Below are positions 1 to 5,276 of a DNA stretch of 5,276 nt, in pieces. The DNA is from Holophagaceae bacterium UBA706. GTDB taxonomy: Bacteria; Acidobacteriota; Holophagae; Holophagales; Holophagaceae. A program made the translations under genes and the position numbers. The stretch lies in the NCBI GenBank assembly GCA_002298155.1, contig DBME01000346.1, positions 1-5,276 on the forward strand, in the 5' to 3' direction. A model generated the notes under the pieces. It was not told the origin of the DNA, made no database searches, and saw nothing but the letters and a program-made list of their open reading frames with translations. The first letter of the stretch is position 1; every line of letters starts with the position of its first letter.

Positions 1-1
1 C

Positions 2-1009
2 GTGGCGCCCACCACCATGTACACCACCCAGGCCACAGTGAGCCAGCCCCTCTTCTACTGGGGCAAGTTGGGCACCGCGGTGCGCGTCGCCAAGATGGGC
101 CACCAGGAAGCGAGCTACGCCTACACCACCGCCGAGCTGGACACCCTGCACGGCGCCGCCAAGGCCTACATCGGCGTCCTGGCCGCCCAGGCGGAGCTGG
201 AGGTCGTGCAGACCCGCCTCCGCACCGCCGAGCAGTTCCTCAATGACGTGAAGTCCAAGCTGGAGGCCCAGACGGCCACGGAGCTGGACCGCCTGCGGGC
301 CGAGAGCGAATACCTGGCCGTGGTGCCCGAGAACCTCCAGGCCGAGGCCAACTACAAGCGGGCCATGGAGCTCCTCAACGGCGCCCTGGGCCTGGATCCC
401 CGCACCCCCCTGCAGCTGAACGATCCCGGCTCGCCCGCCACGGCCCTGCCCCTGTCCACCGCCGAGCGCAGCGAGATCGCCCAGTTCCGGCAGCAGGAGC
501 AGATGTACCAGGCCAACGACCAGATCATCAAATCGGACCTCCGGCCCAAGTTCGACTTCAACGCCTCCTACGGCTACCAGGCCGGACGCACCAGCAACCT
601 CTTCCGCGAGCCGTACGACACCTGGAAGGTGAACGTGACCATGCGCTTCCCCGTCTTCGACGGCCTGCGCACCTCCGGAAAGCGCGCCCAGAACCGGGCC
701 CAGCTGGAGCAGGTCACCCAGGCACGGGTGGACAAGGAACGGGCCATCGCCGTGGAGAAGAGCACCGCCGAGCGCGAGATGCAGAAGGCCATCGCCTTCG
801 ACGCCGCCGCCCGCAAGGCCTACGACGCCGCCCTGGAGGCCCTGCGCAACAGCCGGGACGCCTTCGACCAGGGGCTCATCACCTCCCTGGACCTCCTGCA
901 GGCCGAACGCACCGAGCGCCAGATGGAAAGCCAGCGCCGCCGCGCGCAGCTCGGCATCTGGACCGCCCTCTTCGACTACCGCCGCTCCTGCGGCCTCCCG
1001 CCCCTTTGA
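2..1009 (+). CDS. TolC-family outer-membrane efflux channel, 5'-truncated by the window edge
   Basis: This is the outer-membrane exit duct of the tripartite pump; TolC-type proteins trimerise into a beta-barrel plus a long periplasmic alpha-barrel. Only 335 codons are visible against about 420-500 for the family. The GTG at position 2 is probably an internal Val: the signal peptide and roughly the first 80-120 residues are missing. The family's internal duplication is clear. Repeat 1 has VSQPLF at local residues 13-18, a helical stretch with ELDRLRAESE (94-103) and the helix end LNGALGLDP (125-133). Repeat 2 has RPKFDFNASYGY (about 181-192), the strand MRFPVFDG (214-221) and the final helices with ITSLDLLQAER (293-303). 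These match the usual 'sQplfdgg', 'lDvl.A' and 'L.ralG' positions of the OEP family. The gene ends at TGA 1007-1009, 26 bp before the adaptor, so it is cotranscribed with it. Family call is secure; substrate is unknown. Confidence 0.93.
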   Translation: MAPTTMYTTQATVSQPLFYWGKLGTAVRVAKMGHQEASYAYTTAELDTLHGAAKAYIGVLAAQAELEVVQTRLRTAEQFLNDVKSKLEAQTATELDRLRAESEYLAVVPENLQAEANYKRAMELLNGALGLDPRTPLQLNDPGSPATALPLSTAERSEIAQFRQQEQMYQANDQIIKSDLRPKFDFNASYGYQAGRTSNLFREPYDTWKVNVTMRFPVFDGLRTSGKRAQNRAQLEQVTQARVDKERAIAVEKSTAEREMQKAIAFDAAARKAYDAALEALRNSRDAFDQGLITSLDLLQAERTERQMESQRRRAQLGIWTALFDYRRSCGLPPL

Positions 1010-1025
1010 TCCGCCGGCCCGCCAC

Positions 1026-1030
1026 GAGGT
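1026..1030 (+). promoter_or_regulatory. Shine-Dalgarno of the adaptor gene
   Basis: GAGGT lies 5 nt before the ATG at 1036, in the 26-bp spacer after the channel stop codon. It supports 1036 as the true start: the next in-frame Met lies far inside the protein, and only this start keeps the hydrophobic N-terminal segment. The rest of the spacer (1010-1035) shows no convincing hairpin or promoter, so the two genes appear to share a transcript. Confidence 0.75.
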
Positions 1031-1035
1031 AACCC

Positions 1036-2157
1036 ATGAGCAACAGCAAAACCATCCTCATCTCCACCGTCTGCGTCGGCCTCATCGCCGGTTCCATCGG
1101 CGTGCACCAGTATCGCAAGCATGCGGAAATCGTCCGCCAGCGCGCCCACAAGACCGAAGCGCTGGTCCCCGTGACGCTCCTGGCGGTGGAAAACCACACC
1201 TTCCGAGGTTCCATCCCCTTCACCGGCACCCTGCTCGCCGTCAACCGCGCCGAACTCAAGGCCGAAGTATCCGGCCGGGTCACCCGCGTGGCCGTGCAGG
1301 AAGGCGACCACGTCGGCGCCGGCTCCCTGCTGTCCACCCAGGACGAGGATGATCTCCTCCTGTCCGTCCAGGCCGCCGAGGCCCAGCTGGCCCAGGCCCA
1401 GGCCCAGGCCCAGCAGGCCCGCCGGGACAACGACCGCGCCCAGAGCCTCCTGGAGAAGCGCAGCGTCACCCGCCAGTCCGCCCAGCTCGCCGAGACCAAC
1501 TTCAACGCGGCCATGGCCATGGTCCGGGCCGCGGAAAGCAACCTCGGCCTTGCCAAGAGCCGCCTGCGCAAGTCCCGCATCACCGCCCCCTTCGCCGGGG
1601 AAGTGGCCCAGCGTCTGGTCCAGCCCGGCGAGATGCTCAGCCCGGGCCAGACCGCCTTCACCGTGGTGGACAACCGCAAGCTGGAGATCCAGGCCGACCT
1701 CCCCGCCGAGACCATCGCGCACATCAAGCCCGGCATGCGCGCCTCCTTCCGCATCGCGGGCATCGACCAGCCCTTCGTGGCCACCCTCACCCAGGTGAGC
1801 GGCTCGGTCATGCAGGACGGCCGGACCCTGCGGGTCCGCCTGGAAGTGCCCAACACCGACGGCCGGCTCAAGAGCGGCCTGTTCGCCGAGGGCGAGATCC
1901 TGGGCGACGGCGAGGACGCACGCCCCGCCCTGCCCTCCTCCATCCTCACCACCGTGGGCCGCGACGCCGACGTCTTCGTGGCCGAGAACGGCACGGCCCG
2001 GCGCAGGCGCGTCCTGGTGGGCCAGGATCAGGGCGGCTGGCGCCCCGTGGACGGCCTTCCCGCGGGCACCCAGGTGGTGGCCCAGGGCCGGGACCTGGTG
2101 ACCGACGGCACCCGCCTCCAGGTCATCCAGCCCCTCTCCACCGAAAAGGGGAAGTGA
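1036..2157 (+). CDS. RND efflux periplasmic adaptor (membrane fusion protein, HlyD/AcrA family)
   Basis: This complete 373-residue protein links the permease to the outer-membrane channel, a normal length for an RND adaptor. Residues 6-23 form a hydrophobic N-terminal segment after one Lys. Cys13 is preceded by STV, so it is not a lipobox; an uncleaved membrane anchor is more likely than a lipoprotein. The first lipoyl half is near 70-102, with EVSGRV (77-82) and EGDHV (89-93). An Ala/Gln-rich alpha-helical hairpin follows (about 107-176), then the second lipoyl half with RITAPFAGEV (181-190) and VQPGEML (195-201). The beta-barrel is about 216-290, with the usual GLFAEGEI (281-288). A membrane-proximal domain runs to the C-terminus, with GLPAGTQVVAQG (340-351). 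It starts 26 bp after the channel gene and stops 3 bp before the permease ATG. Architecture and context agree, so the family call is very safe; the cargo is not readable. Confidence 0.95.
   Translation: MSNSKTILISTVCVGLIAGSIGVHQYRKHAEIVRQRAHKTEALVPVTLLAVENHTFRGSIPFTGTLLAVNRAELKAEVSGRVTRVAVQEGDHVGAGSLLSTQDEDDLLLSVQAAEAQLAQAQAQAQQARRDNDRAQSLLEKRSVTRQSAQLAETNFNAAMAMVRAAESNLGLAKSRLRKSRITAPFAGEVAQRLVQPGEMLSPGQTAFTVVDNRKLEIQADLPAETIAHIKPGMRASFRIAGIDQPFVATLTQVSGSVMQDGRTLRVRLEVPNTDGRLKSGLFAEGEILGDGEDARPALPSSILTTVGRDADVFVAENGTARRRRVLVGQDQGGWRPVDGLPAGTQVVAQGRDLVTDGTRLQVIQPLSTEKGK
1390..1413 (+). repeat. Four tandem in-frame GCCCAG hexamers
   Basis: Four perfect copies of GCCCAG encode (Ala-Gln)4, adaptor residues 119-126, near the start of the helical hairpin. 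The repeat is flanked by related codons (GCCCAGCTG before, CAGGCC after). Because the unit is two codons, copy-number change would add or remove Ala-Gln pairs without a frameshift. Ala/Gln-rich sequence is ordinary for adaptor coiled coils, so this may be no more than compositional bias. Confidence 0.7.
2146..2152 (+). promoter_or_regulatory. Shine-Dalgarno of the permease gene, inside the adaptor's last codons
   Basis: AAGGGGA lies 8 nt before the ATG at 2161 and overlaps the codons for the adaptor's C-terminal Lys-Gly-Lys. The adaptor TGA (2155-2157) falls between this site and the ATG. A ribosome finishing the adaptor would cover the permease start region, which suggests coupled translation (inference). 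An in-frame stop directly upstream means the permease cannot start earlier than 2161. Confidence 0.65.
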
Positions 2158-2160
2158 GCC

Positions 2161-5100
2161 ATGTTCCTTTCAGACCTTTCCATCAAGAGGCCCGTCCTCA
2201 CCACCTGCGTCATGCTGGCCCTGGTGGTCCTGGGCCTGTTCTCCATCAAGGGCCTGGGCCTCGACAGCTTCCCCAAGATCGACATGCCCGTGGTCACCGT
2301 GAGCGTCATCTATCCCGGCGCCAGCCCTGACGCCGTGGAGCAGGACGTCGTCAAGAAGATCGAGGAGGCCGTCAACCCCATCGAGAAGGTCCGCGAGATC
2401 AGCTCCACCAGCCAGGACGGCGTGGGCACCGTCACCATCGAGTTCGAGATCGAGCGCGATGTGGACAAGGCCCTGGACGATGTCCGCTCCAAGGTGGGCC
2501 AGATCCGGCGCAACCTCCCCGACACCATCAAGGAACCCATCATCCAGAAGTTCGATCCGGCCCAGCTGCCGGTGCTCTCCCTGGTCCTGAAGCCCGACGC
2601 CAAGCACGCCACCATGCCCAGCAGCGAGCTCACCCGCATCGCGGACGAGTTCCTCAAGCGGCGCCTGGAGAACATCCCCGGCGTGGGCAAGGCCGAGGTG
2701 GTGGGCGGTTCCACCCGCAACATCCTCGTCCAGGTGGACCCCCAGAAGCTCGAATCCCTTGGCCTCACCCTGCCCCAGGTCATGACCGCCCTGGGCCAGG
2801 ACACCATGGCCGTCCCCAGCGGCAACCTCCTCAACGCCAATCGTGAGATCAGCGTGCGGGTCGACGCCAAGGCCCGGCGCGTGGAGGACTTCAAGGGCGT
2901 CATCGTGGGCAACCAGAAGGGCCGCCCCATCGAGCTGTGGGAAGTGGCCACCGTGGTGGACGGCATCAAGGAGAAGCGCACCCTGGCCCGCATGGACGGC
3001 CAGGACGCCGTCGCCCTGGAAATCCAGAAGCAGATCGGCGGCAATACCGTTTCCATGGTCCATTCCGTCGACGCCGCGGTGGCGAAGCTGAAGCCCGACC
3101 TGGAAAAGCTGGGCGTCATCATCGTGAAGGCCAAGGACAACTCCAAGTTCATCAACGACTCCGTCGACGACGTGGTGGTGTCCATCGTCCTGGGCGGCAT
3201 CCTGACCGTCATCATCGTCTTCTACTTCCTGAAGAGCTGGCGCTCCACCATCATCACCAGCCTCACCCTGCCGGTGTCCGTGATCAGCACCTTCACCATC
3301 ATGAAGGCGCTGGACTTCACCCTGAACACCATGACCCTCATGGCCATCTCCCTGGCCATCGGCATCCTCATCGACGACGCCATCGTGGTGCGGGAGAACA
3401 TCACCCGCCACGCTGAGATGGGCAAGGACCACATCACGGCCGCCCGGGAGGGCACCGCCGAGATCGGTCCGGCCGTCATCGCCACCACCCTCTCCATCCT
3501 GGCCGTGTTCATTCCCGTGGCCTTCATGGGCGGCATCGTGGGCCGGTTCTTCTTCTCCTTCGGCATCACGGTGGCTTTCGCCGTGGCCGTGTCGCTCTTC
3601 GTGAGCTTCACGCTGGACCCCATGCTCAGCGCCGTGTGGCCCGACCCCGAGCACGAGAAGGGCTACCAGGAATCCCACCACGGCCATCGCCGCTTCATCA
3701 TGAAGACCGTGGACTGGTTCAACGACAAGCTGGACGGCTGGGAGACGGCCTACAAGAACGCCATCACCTGGGCCATGAACCACCGCTTCACCGTGATGGG
3801 CATCGGTCTCGGCAGCCTCGTCGTCGCCTTCATGCTCATGCCCCTCCTGGGCGGCGACTTCATGCCCGACTACGACCGGGGCGACTTCCAGGTGGGCTTC
3901 AAGATCGAGGCCGGCGCCAGCCTGGCGGCTTCCCGGCACAAGGCCGAGGAGCTGGAGAACATCATCCGCATGCTCCCTGACGGCTCGAAGGAGAACCCGG
4001 AGATCGAACACGTCTACACCACCATCGGCACCGGGCTCAACGGCACCATCACCGAAGGCACCATCTACGTGAAGCTCCACGAAGGCAAGCGCCGGGACAT
4101 GATGTACATCCGCCGCGAGCTCCGGGACCGTTTCCGCAGCGTGGCCGGCGCCGAAACCGACATCTCCGCCGTCTCGGACTTCGGCGACAGCAAGCCCATC
4201 GCCCTGGCCGTCATGAGCCCCGACCGCCGCAGCATGGAGCAGGCCGAACCCATCGTCCTGGACCTCCTGCGGGGCCTTGACGGCGTCGTGGACGTCACCA
4301 GCAGCCGCGACAAGGGCAAGCCCGAACTCCGGGTGGCCGTGGATCGCCGCCGAGCTTCCGACCTGGGGGTCTCCCCCATGGCCGTGGCCAACCTGGTCAG
4401 GCCCATGGTGGACGGCGTGGACGTGGCGAAGTACGAGGACCCCGCCAGCGGCGAGCAGTACGACGTCACCGTGCGCCTCTCGGACATCAACCGCTCCCGG
4501 GGCGACCAGCTGGAGTCCATGACCGTCGGCTCCACCAAGAAGGACAAGGCCGGCAACAACATGCAGATCAAGCTGAGCAACGTGGCCCGATTCGAGGAGA
4601 CCACGGCGCCCGCCAAGCTGCAGCGCCGGGCCCTCCAGGCCCAGATCCTAATCACAACGAACAAGGAAGGCCGCACCCTCAACGAGGTGGTGGCCGACGC
4701 CAACAAGAAGCTCGACGCCTTGAAGAAGGCCGGGACCCTCCCCCAGGGCGTGGACGTGGCCTTCACCGGCTCGGCCCGCAACAACAAGGAGACCGCCGGC
4801 TACATGGGCACCGCGATGCTCATGGCCGTGGCCTTCATCTACTTCGTGCTCGCCAGCCAATTCGAGAGCTTCAAGCTCCCCATCACCATCATGCTCAGCC
4901 TTCCGCTGTCCATGGTGGGCCTGGTGGTGATGCTCCTGATCACGGGCGATCCCCAGAGCATGATGACCAGCATCGGCCTGATCCTGCTCATGGGTCTGGT
5001 GACCAAGAACGCCATCCTGCTGGTGGACCGCGCCCTGCAGAACATCCGCGAGCACGGCATGAGCCGCAAGGACGCCCTCATCGAGGCGGGCACCACCCGG

Positions 5101-5276
5101 CTGCGGCCCATCCTCATGACCAGCTTCGCCATGGTGGGCGGCATGCTCCCCCTGTTCCTGGCCATCGGCGCCGGCGCCCAGATGCGCGCCCCCATGGCCC
5201 GTGCGGTGGTGGGCGGCATCATCACCTCCACCCTCCTGACCCTCATCGTCATTCCGGTGTTCTTCGACCTGCTGGA
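2161..5276 (+). CDS. RND multidrug efflux permease (HAE-1 family, AcrB/MdtB/MdtC-like), 3'-truncated
   Basis: This is the proton-driven inner-membrane pump. It stays open to the right edge, giving 1038 codons plus 2 nt. The family runs to about 1020-1070 residues and the last visible residues are the end of TM12, so only a short cytoplasmic tail is missing. TM1 is about 11-30. The first porter loop has YPGAS (51-55), IPGVGKAEV (172-180) and the subunit-docking region around 187-225. TM2-TM6 span about 341-490, TM7 about 543-563, the second porter loop about 565-878 and TM8-TM12 about 881-1035. The proton-relay residues are present: Asp405 and Asp406 in TM4 (GILIDDAIVVREN, 401-413) and Lys949 in TM10 (GLVTKNAILLVD, 945-956). 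The TM4 motif is that of organic-compound exporters, not of CzcA/CusA metal pumps. In AcrB numbering the Arg at 411 sits where Val413 is; 'VVREN' is familiar from some HAE-1 branches. The TM6-TM7 loop carries an HHGH cluster (506-509). No frameshift or internal stop is seen, so the pump looks intact as far as visible. Substrate unknown. Confidence 0.96.
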   Translation, partial: MFLSDLSIKRPVLTTCVMLALVVLGLFSIKGLGLDSFPKIDMPVVTVSVIYPGASPDAVEQDVVKKIEEAVNPIEKVREISSTSQDGVGTVTIEFEIERDVDKALDDVRSKVGQIRRNLPDTIKEPIIQKFDPAQLPVLSLVLKPDAKHATMPSSELTRIADEFLKRRLENIPGVGKAEVVGGSTRNILVQVDPQKLESLGLTLPQVMTALGQDTMAVPSGNLLNANREISVRVDAKARRVEDFKGVIVGNQKGRPIELWEVATVVDGIKEKRTLARMDGQDAVALEIQKQIGGNTVSMVHSVDAAVAKLKPDLEKLGVIIVKAKDNSKFINDSVDDVVVSIVLGGILTVIIVFYFLKSWRSTIITSLTLPVSVISTFTIMKALDFTLNTMTLMAISLAIGILIDDAIVVRENITRHAEMGKDHITAAREGTAEIGPAVIATTLSILAVFIPVAFMGGIVGRFFFSFGITVAFAVAVSLFVSFTLDPMLSAVWPDPEHEKGYQESHHGHRRFIMKTVDWFNDKLDGWETAYKNAITWAMNHRFTVMGIGLGSLVVAFMLMPLLGGDFMPDYDRGDFQVGFKIEAGASLAASRHKAEELENIIRMLPDGSKENPEIEHVYTTIGTGLNGTITEGTIYVKLHEGKRRDMMYIRRELRDRFRSVAGAETDISAVSDFGDSKPIALAVMSPDRRSMEQAEPIVLDLLRGLDGVVDVTSSRDKGKPELRVAVDRRRASDLGVSPMAVANLVRPMVDGVDVAKYEDPASGEQYDVTVRLSDINRSRGDQLESMTVGSTKKDKAGNNMQIKLSNVARFEETTAPAKLQRRALQAQILITTNKEGRTLNEVVADANKKLDALKKAGTLPQGVDVAFTGSARNNKETAGYMGTAMLMAVAFIYFVLASQFESFKLPITIMLSLPLSMVGLVVMLLITGDPQSMMTSIGLILLMGLVTKNAILLVDRALQNIREHGMSRKDALIEAGTTRLRPILMTSFAMVGGMLPLFLAIGAGAQMRAPMARAVVGGIITSTLLTLIVIPVFFDLL

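Noticed and set aside
2..4. GTG at the left edge as a start codon for the channel gene
   Set aside because: The reading frame begins in the middle of a TolC-family protein, just before the VSQPLF strand, with no signal peptide. The true start must lie outside the window.
1010..1035. Terminator or promoter between channel and adaptor genes
   Set aside because: The 26-bp spacer has no stable hairpin followed by T residues and no recognisable -35/-10 pair; it is explained by the ribosome-binding site alone.
1072..1074. Cys13 of the adaptor as a lipoprotein attachment site
   Set aside because: The preceding residues are Ser-Thr-Val; a lipobox needs a small residue (Gly, Ala or Ser) directly before the Cys, and the Cys is in the middle of the hydrophobic segment.
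879..1994. Long minus-strand open frames opposite the channel end and adaptor (879-1994 and 976-1722)
   Set aside because: They overlap each other and the confidently identified adaptor. Their translations are Arg/Ser/Ala- or Gly/Asp-rich with no family motif, as expected of GC-bias shadows.
2937..3416. Plus-strand out-of-frame open frames inside the permease (for example 2937-3416 and 3636-3980)
   Set aside because: They are frame-shifted readings of the permease rich in Arg, Gly, His and Pro. The permease reading is continuous there, so they do not indicate a frameshift.
2170..4080. A 636-codon open frame on the minus strand opposite the permease
   Set aside because: Its translation is a low-complexity run rich in Gly, Asp, His, Val and Leu with no recognisable domain. 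It lies wholly antisense to an unmistakable RND permease. Long antisense frames are expected where third codon positions are nearly all G or C.
2161..5276. Heavy-metal (CzcA/CusA, HME) RND pump
   Set aside because: The TM4 segment lacks the DFG-type metal-pump signature and instead has the Asp-Asp pair of HAE-1 pumps.

Overview
The window is a 5.3-kb, GC-rich (roughly two thirds G+C by eye) stretch of a Gram-negative chromosome. It is filled almost end to end by three plus-strand genes of one tripartite RND-type efflux system. In order they are the C-terminal three quarters of a TolC-family outer-membrane channel (2-1009, cut by the left edge), a complete HlyD/AcrA-type periplasmic adaptor (1036-2157), and an RND inner-membrane permease of the HAE-1 type (from 2161, cut by the right edge with only a short tail missing).

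Organism: an outer-membrane channel and an RND pump require a double-membrane bacterium. Codons end overwhelmingly in C or G. The permease has the TM4 signature IDDAIVVREN and the gene order is channel-adaptor-permease; this would fit Acidobacteriota (Holophagae/Geothrix-like) or a former deltaproteobacterial lineage. That placement is an impression from protein style, not something the sequence proves.

Layout: the channel gene ends at a TGA (1007-1009). A 26-bp spacer carries a clear Shine-Dalgarno (GAGGT) for the adaptor. The adaptor stop (TGA, 2155-2157) is followed by one codon (GCC) and then the ATG of the permease, whose Shine-Dalgarno lies inside the adaptor's last codons. The three genes are therefore almost certainly one transcript, with the adaptor and permease probably translationally coupled. 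No promoter, terminator, regulator, RNA gene, mobile element or CRISPR was seen; the promoter and any TetR- or MarR-type regulator would lie left of the window. No gene-free stretch exceeds 26 bp.

How they work together: the permease uses proton influx (TM4 Asp405/Asp406 with TM10 Lys949) to drive conformational cycling of its periplasmic porter domain. The adaptor, held at the inner membrane by an N-terminal segment, joins the permease to the channel through its helical hairpin. The channel gives an exit through the outer membrane. The substrate cannot be read from the sequence: the TM4 motif points to organic compounds (drugs, detergents, bile salts, lipids or metabolites) rather than metal ions.

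Novelty: I found no undescribed system. The findings below are small, low-interest observations.
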